64,000 nt of DNA from Algoriphagus sp. A40 (lineage in GTDB: Bacteria; Bacteroidota; Bacteroidia; Cytophagales; Cyclobacteriaceae), in contig NZ_MUNY01000072.1 of the NCBI RefSeq assembly GCF_002002735.1, positions 248,001-312,000 on the forward strand. Direction: 5' to 3'. A model generated the notes under the pieces. The model did not search any database, had not been told where the DNA came from, and saw only the letters and a list, made by a program, of their open reading frames with translations. Position numbers and translations under genes: made by a program. Shown in pieces: positions 34,770-42,980 of the stretch; the first letter of the stretch is position 1; the number at the start of each line of letters is the position of its first letter.

Positions 34770-36158
34770 TCACTTTTCGCTTAATGCCCTGAAGTGACGG
34801 AAGAATGCTGCAATCGTCTCAATGCCTATAAAGTAATTTTTTACCCCGTAATGCTCGTTTGGTGAATGAAGCGCATCGGTATCCAAGCCAAAGCCGAATA
34901 AAATAGGATCGCTTCCTAGCTCTTTTTGGAACAAAGCCACAATCGGAATCGAACCTCCCTCGCGGGTTGGGATCGGTCTTTTGCCAAATGTTTCTTCCAT
35001 CGCCGCTTCTGCCGCTTTGTAACCGATTGAAGAATCGGAAACTACTGCAGGAGCTCCACCGTGATGGGTTTTCACTTTCACTTTGACGGAATCGGGAGCA
35101 ATTGATTTGAAGTGATTTTCGAAAAGAGTAGCAATTTCATGCCAGTCTTGGTCGGGAACGAGGCGCATGGAGATTTTTGCAAAAGCTTTGGAGGGAAGGA
35201 CTGTTTTGGCTCCTTCTCCGGTATAGCCACCCCAGATCCCATTAACATCCAGAGTCGGTCGGATGCCCACCCGCTCGATGGTGGTATAGCCTTTTTCTCC
35301 ATGGACATCGGCAATGTCCAGTTTGTCTTTGTATTCACTGAGTTCAAAGGGGGCTTCATTCAATCGCTGACGCTGCTGAGCGGTGAGTTCCTGTACTTTT
35401 TCATAAAAACCCGGGATGGTAATGTGCTCATTCTCGTCCTTCAATGAGGAGATCATTTTGCAAAGCACATTAATCGGATTGGCCACGGCACCCCCATAGG
35501 TTCCGGAGTGCAAATCCCGATTGGAGCCAGTCACTTCCACCTCCATATATGCCATGCCGCGAAGTCCCACTGTGATGGAAGGATCCTTCATGCTGATCAT
35601 GTGCGTATCTGAAATCAGGATCACGTCAGCTTTTAGCCGCTCTTTGTTGGCCAATACGAATTTGTCCAGGTTGTCTGAGCCGACTTCCTCCTCGCCCTCT
35701 ATCATAAATTTCACATTGCAGGGCAAATCACCGGAGCCGATCATGGCTTCCAAAGCTTTCACGTGCATGTAAAACTGCCCTTTGTCGTCAGCTGAGCCGC
35801 GGGCGAAAATAGCCCCTTCAGGATGTATTGCCGTTTTTTTGATGACAGGTTCGAAAGGTGGGGAATCCCAAAGCTCATATGGATCAGCGGGCTGCACGTC
35901 ATAATGCCCGTAAACCAAGACAGTTGGCAAGGCCGGATCGATGATTTTTTCTCCGTAAACAATGGGATAGCCAGCCGTCGGGCAGATTTCGGCCACATCA
36001 GCACCTGCTTTTTCCAGGGATTCTTTGACAAACTGGGCTGCCGCAAAGACGTCGTTTTTGAATTTGGGATCGGCGCTCACGGAAGGGATTCGGAGCAATT
36101 CCAGCAGTTCGTTGAGAAATCGGTCTTTGTTTTTTTCGATAAAAGCAGCTACGGACAT
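34770..36158 (-). CDS. M20-family dipeptidase (CNDP-like)
   Basis: A 462-residue cytosolic metallopeptidase of the M20 CNDP dipeptidase group. Metal ligands and catalytic residues are seen in VLVYGHYDVQPADPYELWDS, FARGSADDKGQFYMH, FMIEGEEEVGSDNLDKFV and VILISDTHM; the lid domain contains RDLHSGTYGGAVANP. No signal peptide is present. Its upstream region carries one arm of the 22-bp inverted repeat that flanks the GxxExxY gene. Confidence 0.95.
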   Translation of the reverse strand: MSVAAFIEKNKDRFLNELLELLRIPSVSADPKFKNDVFAAAQFVKESLEKAGADVAEICPTAGYPIVYGEKIIDPALPTVLVYGHYDVQPADPYELWDSPPFEPVIKKTAIHPEGAIFARGSADDKGQFYMHVKALEAMIGSGDLPCNVKFMIEGEEEVGSDNLDKFVLANKERLKADVILISDTHMISMKDPSITVGLRGMAYMEVEVTGSNRDLHSGTYGGAVANPINVLCKMISSLKDENEHITIPGFYEKVQELTAQQRQRLNEAPFELSEYKDKLDIADVHGEKGYTTIERVGIRPTLDVNGIWGGYTGEGAKTVLPSKAFAKISMRLVPDQDWHEIATLFENHFKSIAPDSVKVKVKTHHGGAPAVVSDSSIGYKAAEAAMEETFGKRPIPTREGGSIPIVALFQKELGSDPILFGFGLDTDALHSPNEHYGVKNYFIGIETIAAFFRHFRALSEK

Positions 36159-36234
36159 ATTTGGGTGTTTGAAGTTTCTAAAGGCCTCAAAATTATTCCT
36201 TTCGGAAGGATTTGCCTAGGAATTTTTGATTTTA

Positions 36235-36256
36235 GCCACGAAGGCACTAAGACGCT
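36235..36256. repeat. Left 22-bp inverted repeat flanking the GxxExxY gene
   Basis: Begins GCCACGAAGGCAC and ends AAGACGCT. Its reverse complement recurs at 36738-36759 with 21 of 22 bases identical (T to G at one site). The two arms enclose only the GxxExxY gene. Confidence 0.8.
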
Positions 36257-36301
36257 AATAAAAATTTCATTTTGAAGAGTACGCCGAGGAGATAAAAAAA
36301 A

Positions 36302-36697
36302 TTATGTATTGACGAAGCGCCGGATTCCTTTTTTGATTATCGGAACATTGAAATTGATCAAATAGCCTAAGTTCAGTTTTGAAAGTTTGAGGTGGCTGAT
36401 AATTTGAGCTTCCCATACGGGATTTACCACATCAACGGCTTTGAGCTCTACTATCACCCTGTCATTGACCAGCAAATCCAACCGGAGTCCTTCATCAAAC
36501 CAGATTCCATCATAGGAAATCGGAATGTTAACTTGTCTTTTAACTTCAAATCCTGCTTTTTTAAGTTCATGCTCCATACATACCTCGTAAATCCTTTCCA
36601 AAAGTCCAGGACCAAGATCTTTGTGAACGGTAAAAGCAGCATGAACTACAACTGTCCCGATTTGTTCTTCAAAATCTGTAGGTTTCGTGTGATTCAT
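36302..36697 (-). CDS. GxxExxY family protein
   Basis: A 131-residue member of the GxxExxY family. The name-giving motif is GPGLLERIYEVCMEHELKKA, preceded by VVHAAFTVHKDL. The PD-(D/E)xK-like core is suggested by LRLDLLVNDRVIVELKAVD, where Asp, Glu and Lys fall in nuclease-like order. The family is sporadically distributed, often in repeat-rich intergenic DNA, and has no proven function. Here it lies alone between two 22-bp inverted repeats, which suggests a small cassette. Confidence 0.9.
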   Translation of the reverse strand: MNHTKPTDFEEQIGTVVVHAAFTVHKDLGPGLLERIYEVCMEHELKKAGFEVKRQVNIPISYDGIWFDEGLRLDLLVNDRVIVELKAVDVVNPVWEAQIISHLKLSKLNLGYLINFNVPIIKKGIRRFVNT

Positions 36698-36737
36698 TTA
36701 AATTAAAAATTTTTGAATCTTAATTTAATAAATCCAT

Positions 36738-36759
36738 AGCGTCTTCGTGCCTTCGTGGC
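36738..36759. repeat. Right 22-bp inverted repeat flanking the GxxExxY gene
   Basis: Begins AGCGTCTTCGTGCC and ends TTCGTGGC, the reverse complement of 36235-36256 with one mismatch. It ends 12 bases before the ATG of the quinone oxidoreductase gene, so it also occupies that gene's leader. Confidence 0.8.
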
Positions 36760-36771
36760 AAAACACAAAAT

Positions 36772-37746
36772 ATGAAAGCACTTCTCTGTACCCAATTTGG
36801 CCTTCCTGAAACTTTAACTGTTCAAGAAATTGCTGATCCCATTCCTGCCCCAAATCAAGTCCTAATTGCCGTGGAGGCCTGTGGAGTCAATTTCCCCGAT
36901 GTGCTGATTATCCAAAACAAATACCAGTTCAAGCCTGAACTTCCTTTTGCTCCGGGAGGGGAAGTAGCAGGAAAGATCATTGCCCTAGGTGATCAGGTGC
37001 AGGGATTTCAGCTCGGCCAGCCGGTTCTCGCACTGTGTGGCTGGGGAGGATTTGCGGAAAAGGTCGCCGTGGACGTAGATCGGATGTTTCCCCTTCCTCC
37101 CGGACTTTCTGCGGAGGTGGCAGCCACGACTCTTTACACCTATGGGACTTCCTACCATGCCCTAAAAGACAGGGCCAACATTCAGCCAGGAGAAACTCTC
37201 CTGGTACTCGGGGCAGCTGGGGGGGTGGGACTGGCGGCGGTAGAATTGAGCAAATTGATGGGAGCGAAAGTCATCGCGGCCGCATCTTCGGATGAGAAAC
37301 TTGCTCTCTGCCGTGAAAAAGGTGCAGAACATACAATCAATTACGAAACCGAAGACCTCAAAACCCAAATCAAAGAATTGACGGGAGGTAAAGGTGTCGA
37401 CGTGGTTTATGATCCGGTTGGTGGCAAATTCACCGAATCCGCTCTCCGGGGTATGGCTTGGAAAGGCCGCTACCTGATCGTGGGCTTTGCCAATGGGGAA
37501 ATTCCCCAGATCCCGATGAATTTGCCCTTGCTGAAAGGCTGCTCGATTCTGGGGGTGTTTTGGGGACAATTTTCCAAAGTGGAGGCCAAGGCCAGTTTTC
37601 AGAATATACGTCAACTCGTCGCTTGGATTCAGGAAGGAAAAATCAAACAACACATTGGTAGAAAATACACTTTGCAAGAAGCGCCTGAAGCCTTGCAGGC
37701 GATTTTGGATCGGAAGATGCTGGGCAAAGGGGTGGTGGTGATTTGA
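36772..37746 (+). CDS. NADPH:quinone oxidoreductase (zinc-less MDR family)
   Basis: A 324-residue medium-chain reductase of the QOR branch. The N-terminal GroES-like domain has CGVNFPDVLIIQNKYQFKPE and APGGEVAGKIIALGD, with no cysteine zinc site. The Rossmann loop is LGAAGGVGLAAVELSKLMGA. It reduces quinones or alpha,beta-unsaturated carbonyls with NADPH. There is no operon partner. The stop codon overlaps the first of two long palindromes at 37746. Confidence 0.93.
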   Translation: MKALLCTQFGLPETLTVQEIADPIPAPNQVLIAVEACGVNFPDVLIIQNKYQFKPELPFAPGGEVAGKIIALGDQVQGFQLGQPVLALCGWGGFAEKVAVDVDRMFPLPPGLSAEVAATTLYTYGTSYHALKDRANIQPGETLLVLGAAGGVGLAAVELSKLMGAKVIAAASSDEKLALCREKGAEHTINYETEDLKTQIKELTGGKGVDVVYDPVGGKFTESALRGMAWKGRYLIVGFANGEIPQIPMNLPLLKGCSILGVFWGQFSKVEAKASFQNIRQLVAWIQEGKIKQHIGRKYTLQEAPEALQAILDRKMLGKGVVVI

Positions 37747-37794
37747 TTTTACCATGAAAATCGTAAATCCAATTTTCGATTTTCATGGTAAAAT
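37746..37794. repeat. Long palindrome, copy 1 (18-bp arms)
   Basis: Left arm ATTTTACCATGAAAATCG (37746-37763) pairs perfectly with the right arm at 37777-37794 across a 13-base spacer. It begins in the stop codon of the quinone oxidoreductase gene. A second copy with the same spacer length follows 78 bases later. Confidence 0.88.
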
Positions 37795-37823
37795 GATTTG
37801 ATTTCATCTTTAGTCTCCCTACA

Positions 37824-37868
37824 TTTACCATGAAATACGTAAATCAAACTTTCGATTTTCATGGTAAA
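37824..37868. repeat. Long palindrome, copy 2, covering the ATPase start codon
   Basis: Left arm TTTACCATGAAATACG (37824-37839) pairs with CGATTTTCATGGTAAA (37853-37868) with two mismatches and a 13-base spacer. The right arm contains the ATG (37861-37863) of the DUF4143-type ATPase. In RNA the hairpin would bury the ribosome-binding region and start codon. Confidence 0.85.
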
Positions 37869-39006
37869 AGACCGTAACATTCTACCTCTTTTGCAGGAAT
37901 ATCTTTCGATTTTCCCAGCTGTTGGCCTATTGGGCCCAAGGCAGGTGGGAAAGACGACCCTCGTCAAAAACCTGAAACTCGAAAAGGAAAGTCTGTACCT
38001 CGATTTGGAAAAAGCATCTGACCGAGCCAAATTGGTTGATCCCGAACTTTTCTTGAAAGCCCATACTGACAAAACGGTCATCCTCGATGAGATTCAACTG
38101 ATGCCGGAGCTTTTTGCCGAACTGAGAAGTCTGATCGATGAACAGCGCGAGCCCGGACGATTTATTTTGTTGGGTTCGGCGTCTCCGGATCTCATCCGAA
38201 AGAGTGCTGATTCCTTGGCTGGCCGGATTGGCTATTTGGAGCTGACTCCTTTTTACCTTGGAGAAATTGATCCTGACGAACTCCAAAAACTCTGGATTCG
38301 GGGTGGGTTTCCCCTGTCTTTTCTAACCAAAAGCGAGCGGGAGTCACAGCTTTGGAGGCAGAACTTCATCAAAACCTATCTTGAAAGAGATCTGGCGCAG
38401 ATTGGACTTAGCACAGATCCACGACTGGTGGAACGCTTTTGGATGATGCTGGCTAATGCTCAGGGGGGAATCTGGAATGCGGAGAGTTTTGCGAAAGCAC
38501 TTGGAATTACCCGTCCGACGGTCAACCGATATCTTGAGTTTTTGGAAGGATCTTTTATGGTGAGGGTTTTGGCTCCTTTTCACCAAAATATCAAAAAACG
38601 ACTGGTCAAATCGCCCAAAGTCTTTATTCGGGATACAGGCCTACTGCATTCCCTGACCGGCGTGGATAGCATGGATTCCCTGATCAATCAGTTGTTGGTC
38701 GGGCCAAGTTGGGAAGGATTTGTGATCGAGCAGATTATTGCCACATTGAGGGAGGAGTATGAATACTACTTCTACCGGACCCATCAGGGAGCGGAATGTG
38801 ACTTGCTTTTGGTGAAAAATGGAGTCGTAAAAACCGCCATTGAAATCAAAAACACCCTTTCCCCCAAACTCAGCAAAGGCATGCAGATCTCCATGGAAGA
38901 TACCGGTGCAGAAAATGGCGTAATCATCTGTCGGATTTCGGATGGCTATCCACTTTCAGAAAAAGTCAGGGCGGTAGGATTGAAGGAGTTCTTGGGTAGA
39001 AAGTAA
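37861..39006 (+). CDS. AAA ATPase with DUF4143-type C-terminus
   Basis: A 381-residue ATPase. Walker A is GLLGPRQVGKTTLVKNL, Walker B TVILDEIQLMPELFAELRSL, and a sensor-like FILLGSASPDLIRKSADSLA follows. A winged-helix-like stretch (ESFAKALGITRPTVNRYLEF) precedes the DUF4143 part, whose end (EYYFYRTHQGAECDLLLVKNG, then AIEIKNTLSP) keeps the Asp and Glu-x-Lys of a PD-(D/E)xK fold. These ATPases are common, mobile-looking and of unknown function. The start codon lies in a palindrome also found just upstream. Confidence 0.9.
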   Translation: MVKDRNILPLLQEYLSIFPAVGLLGPRQVGKTTLVKNLKLEKESLYLDLEKASDRAKLVDPELFLKAHTDKTVILDEIQLMPELFAELRSLIDEQREPGRFILLGSASPDLIRKSADSLAGRIGYLELTPFYLGEIDPDELQKLWIRGGFPLSFLTKSERESQLWRQNFIKTYLERDLAQIGLSTDPRLVERFWMMLANAQGGIWNAESFAKALGITRPTVNRYLEFLEGSFMVRVLAPFHQNIKKRLVKSPKVFIRDTGLLHSLTGVDSMDSLINQLLVGPSWEGFVIEQIIATLREEYEYYFYRTHQGAECDLLLVKNGVVKTAIEIKNTLSPKLSKGMQISMEDTGAENGVIICRISDGYPLSEKVRAVGLKEFLGRK

Positions 39007-39117
39007 AAAGGCTCATGATCCGATGAGAATTTTGCGCCAATTTATTACTGCCCATTTTAGAAAAAGTTAGTGTAACTTAAGGTTGTTCAAACTCAAAGTT
39101 TGTGAAGAAAAAGCATA

Positions 39118-39762
39118 ATGAGTCAATCTGAAAAATACCAAAGGACGAGATCCGAAATCTTGACGGAGTTCAAGAGTCACGAAAAATTTGTGGTATTCTA
39201 CATGAATCAAATTGTTGATGGACATTTTGATTTTTACAAACCTTTGGCCGCAAGCTTCAGAATTCTTTTCCATCATCATCGGGCAAATAAGTCGTTGTTA
39301 AATCAGCTAGAGATTACAGACAAGATAGAAATGGTTTCTACATCTAACAGATTTGATCCATCGAGTTTAGTACCATTTTTAGGGCTTCTATTTATGCGTG
39401 TAGAATCTACACAAGCCTCCTACGTCCCACATGAGATTCACTCTGAGTTCAGAACACTGTCTTTTGAAAGATGGTGGTCAGAGGAAATAGTAATTAGTGA
39501 TTCACTCAGACATCAATGGACTAGAAAGGATTTAGTTGCTTTTGCGGCAGATCAGGATGGGGGAAGTCATGTTGACCCTAGGATAGATCAAAAGTATTAT
39601 CAGCTCGCATATCAAAATTCAATTGGCTGGAAATTTTTTCAAGGAGGAGAATCTCACGGGAGAGATATGGACAATCCTGTTCCCGTAAGTCTTTGGCAAA
39701 TTGGGATAGAGTTTTTAAAATCACTGGAACTTTCTAGAAGGAAAAATCCAACTCTGATTTAA
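39118..39762 (+). CDS. Orphan protein of unknown function
   Basis: A 214-residue soluble protein without signal peptide or membrane helix. A conspicuous block, LVAFAADQDGGSHVDPRIDQ, and the earlier ERWWSEEIVISDSLRHQWTR are the best conserved-looking parts. No known domain was recognised. Base composition is more AT-rich than most neighbours, and the gene sits between the DUF4143-type ATPase and a tRNA with a broken copy. This fits a recently acquired gene, but no mobility gene is present. Confidence 0.7.
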   Translation: MSQSEKYQRTRSEILTEFKSHEKFVVFYMNQIVDGHFDFYKPLAASFRILFHHHRANKSLLNQLEITDKIEMVSTSNRFDPSSLVPFLGLLFMRVESTQASYVPHEIHSEFRTLSFERWWSEEIVISDSLRHQWTRKDLVAFAADQDGGSHVDPRIDQKYYQLAYQNSIGWKFFQGGESHGRDMDNPVPVSLWQIGIEFLKSLELSRRKNPTLI

Positions 39763-39775
39763 GACTAGGTAACGT

Positions 39776-39820
39776 CCAAAAACTAAAGCCCAACTCGTAG
39801 AAAAATGAGTTAGGCTTATT
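39776..39820 (-). terminator. Terminator of tRNA-Val
   Basis: On the minus strand AAGCCTAACTC pairs with GAGTTGGGCTT (one T-G pair) around a loop containing TTTTTC, followed by a short T-rich stretch ending TTTTT. It begins 5 bases after the tRNA 3' end. Confidence 0.75.
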
Positions 39821-39824
39821 TTTG

Positions 39825-39899
39825 TGGGACCTAAGGGATTCGAACCCATGACCTCTGCTCTGTCAAAGCAGCGCTCTAAACCAACTGAGCTAAGATCCC
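39825..39899 (-). tRNA. tRNA-Val (anticodon GAC)
   Basis: A 75-base cloverleaf on the minus strand. Acceptor strands GGGATCT and AGGTCCC pair with one T-G wobble. The D arm is GCTCAGTTGGTTTAGAGC, and anticodon stem CTGCT/AGCAG encloses loop TTGACAG (anticodon GAC). T loop TTCGAAT and discriminator A follow; CCA is not encoded. Upstream (39916-39958) is a truncated copy of its first half. Confidence 0.93.
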
Positions 39900-39915
39900 A
39901 AAATACTAAAATCAG

Positions 39916-39958
39916 GCTCTAAACCTCCCGATTGCTATCGCGGATGAGCTAAGATCCC
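39916..39958 (-). repeat. Truncated 5' copy of tRNA-Val with a 19-nt palindrome in the D loop
   Basis: On the minus strand this copy repeats the tRNA-Val start (GGGATCTTAGCTCA) and then GGTTTAGAGC. Three D-loop bases between them are replaced by the 19-nt hairpin TCCGCGATAGCAATCGGGA (39926-39944). After the D arm the similarity stops. It lies 16 bases upstream of the intact tRNA. Confidence 0.85.
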
Positions 39959-39981
39959 GATTTGTGCTTGCGAATATAGAT

Positions 39982-40014
39982 AACCCTCCAAGGGTTCGCA
40001 ACCCTTGGAGGGTT
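39982..40014. repeat. 15-bp perfect palindrome downstream of uvrA
   Basis: AACCCTCCAAGGGTT, CGC, AACCCTTGGAGGGTT is a perfect inverted repeat ending 5 bases before the uvrA stop codon. No T run follows on the uvrA (minus) strand, so it resembles a REP-like palindrome or RNA-end protector more than a classical terminator. Confidence 0.75.
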
Positions 40015-40019
40015 TTAAC

Positions 40020-42845
40020 TTAAACAAAACTCTCCCGCAAATACTTTCCCGTGAAATTCCCCTCTTCCATCGCCAAGTCTTCCGGAATTCCCGCAAAGGT
40101 CAGATGACCGCCTTTATTTCCACCCTCAGGTCCAAGGTCAATCACCCAATCTGCGGATTTTATGACTTCTGTATTGTGCTCGATGATGATCACGGAGTGT
40201 CCCTGATCGATCAGCGCATTGATGCTGTGAAGCAGTTTGCTGATGTCGTGGAAGTGGAGACCGGTGGTAGGTTCGTCGAAGATGAACAGGATGTGATCTC
40301 CGGTTTTGGTTCCGCCTTTTCCCAGGAAAGAAGCCAGTTTCACCCGCTGAGCCTCTCCACCGGAAAGTGTATTGGAGCTTTGGCCCATGCCGATATAGCC
40401 CAAGCCAACTTCCTGAAGCGGCTGAAGTTTATTGATGATCTGAGTTTTGCCTTTGAAAAATTCCAGGGCCTCGTCGATGGTCATTCCAAGCACTTCTGAA
40501 ATGTCCTTTTCCTTGAATTTGACCTCAAGAATTTCATTCTTAAATCGCTTGCCTTTGCAGGATTCGCAGGTCAGGTGGATGTCGGCCATAAACTGCATCT
40601 CCACCGTTATGGTACCTTCGCCCTGACAGGCTTCGCATCTTCCACCATCTACATTGAAAGAGAAAAATGCCGGTTTGTAACCTCGTTGCTTGGAAAGGGG
40701 CTGCTCTGAAAAGAGATTTCGGATCGCATCATAGGCCTTGACATAAGTCACCGGATTGGAGCGGGAAGACTTGCCGATCGGATCCTGATCTACAAATTCT
40801 ACCTGGGTGACCCGCTTATAGTCTCCTTCGATCCGATCGTATTTTCCGCTTTCGTCCAGGACTGTTCCCAGCATTTTTCCCAAAGCCGGATACAGCACTT
40901 TTTTGATCAGTGTGGACTTTCCCGAACCGGAAACTCCTGTCACGACGGTAAGTGTATTTAGTGGAAATTGGACAGTCAGATTTTTCAGGTTGTTTTCCCG
41001 GGCACCTTTCACCGTGATAGAATCCTTCCACTTCCGATTGCCGATTTTGGTGAAAATCTTCTCTTCGCCACGCAGATATTTGGCTGTATAAGTTGTTCCG
41101 GAAGTGATCAAGTCCTCGATTTTTCCCTGGAAAAGCAATTCTCCGCCCTTCACTCCGGCATCCGGTCCGATGTCGATAATCTGGTCTGAGGCTTTCATCA
41201 CCTTTTCCTCATGCTCTACTACAATCACTGTATTCCCGAGATCCCGAAGTTCTTTTAATACTCCAATCAATCGATCTGTATCCCGCGGGTGCAGACCGAT
41301 GCTGGGTTCATCCAAAATATACATGGAACCTACCAGGGCCGAACCCAAGGAAGTTGCCAGTTTGATCCGCTGATATTCTCCTCCGGAAAGAGAGGATGTA
41401 AGGCGGTTCAGTGTCAAATACCCCAAACCGACCTGATCCATAAATTCCAGACGGCTTACGATTTCCTTTAGCAATCGGTTGGCAATCTTGGCTTCGTGAG
41501 GTGCTAACTCTATTTTTTGGAAGAAAGTCAAGGCATCCTCAATCGGCATCAATACGATGTCAGTGATGGATTTTCCCTGGAGTTTGACATAGGATGCATC
41601 TTTTCGCAATCTGGTTCCGCGGCAATCCGGACAAGTAGTGCGACCACGGAACCTTGACAGCATGACCCGGTATTGGATTTTGTAGGTTTTGCTTTCCAGA
41701 TCTTCAAAAAAGGCATTTAGTCCCTGAAAATATTTGTTTCCGGTCCAGAGCAATTCCTGTTCCTTTTCAGTAAGTTCTCCATAAGTCCTATGGATCGGGA
41801 AGTCGAATTCGATGCCTTTTTTCAGCAAAGGTTCCAACCACTGCTTGCTGGATTCACCGCGCCAAGGAGCAATGGCTCCTTCGTAAACTGACATTTCCTT
41901 GTCAGGAATCACCAAATCCCTGTCGATGCCCAGCACATTGCCAAAGCCTTCGCATCTTTTACAGGCGCCATAGGGATTATTGAAAGAGAAAAAGTTGACC
42001 GAAGGAAGCTCGAAACTCATGCCGTCGAGCTCAAACCGGTCAGAAAAAGACTTGGTTTGGACATCCGGCACGGTGATTTTACAGTCCCCATGACCTTCGA
42101 AAAGGGCAGTTTGGATAGAGTCGGCAATCCGGAACTGATTGTCTTCGTCGTCTTTCAGCACTGTAGCTCGATCGATTAGGATTTCGTACGAGCCTTTCTT
42201 TATTTTCTTTTCCCCCAAAAGATCCTCTACAAAATATACTTCCCCGTCGATGAGGATTCGGGTGTAGCCTTTTTGCAAAAGCAGCTCCAATTCCTGTTCG
42301 ATTTTTCTTCCGCGCTCAATCTGCAGTGGACAGGAAATCATGACTTTGGCCCCTTCCTCAAAGGAAAGGACATAATCCACAATGTCGGTCACGGTGTGAT
42401 GCTTCACTTCTTTCCCCGATACGGGAGAAAAAGTCTTGCCGACACGGGAGAATAGCAGTTTCAGGTAATCATAAATCTCCGTGGTGGTGCCGACTGTGGA
42501 GCGAGGGTTTTTGGTGCTGACTTTTTGCTGGATCGCAATGGCCGGAGCCACGCCTTTGATGTATTCCACGTCGGGTTTTTCCATCCTTCCGAGAAACTGG
42601 CGAGCGTAGGAGCTCAAGCTCTCCACATACATCCGCTGGCCCTCGGCAAAAAGTGTATCGAATGCCAGAGAGGATTTGCCCGAACCAGAAAGTCCGGTGA
42701 TGACTATGAATTTGTTTCGGGGAATCGCCACGCTCAGGCTTTTGAGGTTATTGACCCTGGCGTTTTTTATGATGATGAATTCTCTGGGATCGAGGGAATC
42801 GAAGTCGATTTTAGCGGGTAAAGTGCTTAAAGTCATAGCTGGCAA
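40020..42845 (-). CDS. uvrA: Excinuclease ABC subunit A (UvrA)
   Basis: A 941-residue UvrA, the damage-recognition ATPase of nucleotide excision repair. Two ABC cassettes are present: Walker A GLSGSGKSSLAFDTLFAEG and GVSGSGKSTLIKK; signatures SLSGGEYQRIKLA and LSGGEAQRVKLASFLGKGG; Walker B ILDEPSIGLHPRD and FIFDEPTTGLHFHD. Zinc-binding pairs are in GACKRCEGFG/TCPDCRGTRL and GRCEACQGEG/LTCESCKGKRF. Length is normal. It stands alone. Confidence 0.98.
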   Translation of the reverse strand: MPAMTLSTLPAKIDFDSLDPREFIIIKNARVNNLKSLSVAIPRNKFIVITGLSGSGKSSLAFDTLFAEGQRMYVESLSSYARQFLGRMEKPDVEYIKGVAPAIAIQQKVSTKNPRSTVGTTTEIYDYLKLLFSRVGKTFSPVSGKEVKHHTVTDIVDYVLSFEEGAKVMISCPLQIERGRKIEQELELLLQKGYTRILIDGEVYFVEDLLGEKKIKKGSYEILIDRATVLKDDEDNQFRIADSIQTALFEGHGDCKITVPDVQTKSFSDRFELDGMSFELPSVNFFSFNNPYGACKRCEGFGNVLGIDRDLVIPDKEMSVYEGAIAPWRGESSKQWLEPLLKKGIEFDFPIHRTYGELTEKEQELLWTGNKYFQGLNAFFEDLESKTYKIQYRVMLSRFRGRTTCPDCRGTRLRKDASYVKLQGKSITDIVLMPIEDALTFFQKIELAPHEAKIANRLLKEIVSRLEFMDQVGLGYLTLNRLTSSLSGGEYQRIKLATSLGSALVGSMYILDEPSIGLHPRDTDRLIGVLKELRDLGNTVIVVEHEEKVMKASDQIIDIGPDAGVKGGELLFQGKIEDLITSGTTYTAKYLRGEEKIFTKIGNRKWKDSITVKGARENNLKNLTVQFPLNTLTVVTGVSGSGKSTLIKKVLYPALGKMLGTVLDESGKYDRIEGDYKRVTQVEFVDQDPIGKSSRSNPVTYVKAYDAIRNLFSEQPLSKQRGYKPAFFSFNVDGGRCEACQGEGTITVEMQFMADIHLTCESCKGKRFKNEILEVKFKEKDISEVLGMTIDEALEFFKGKTQIINKLQPLQEVGLGYIGMGQSSNTLSGGEAQRVKLASFLGKGGTKTGDHILFIFDEPTTGLHFHDISKLLHSINALIDQGHSVIIIEHNTEVIKSADWVIDLGPEGGNKGGHLTFAGIPEDLAMEEGNFTGKYLRESFV

Positions 42846-42916
42846 AGTTAATCAGACAACAGAGGAAATGGCCAAATGGTTGGACTTTTTGTGCCTCGTG
42901 AGTGGTAAGTAGTTCG

Positions 42917-42944
42917 ATTTACAACTTACCATTTACAACTTACA
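42917..42944. repeat. Array of four 7-nt units, consensus AYTTACM
   Basis: Four heptamers in exact phase, alternating ATTTACA and ACTTACM, between uvrA and pnuC. It is one of five intergenic arrays in this window with period 7 and different consensus sequences. Confidence 0.75.
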
Positions 42945-42980
42945 AACTCATTTATATTTCAAAATTGGCTTATTTCGAAC

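Noticed and set aside
42917..42944. Regular repeats as a CRISPR array
   Set aside because: Units are 7 nt with no spacers and no cas genes are present anywhere in the window.
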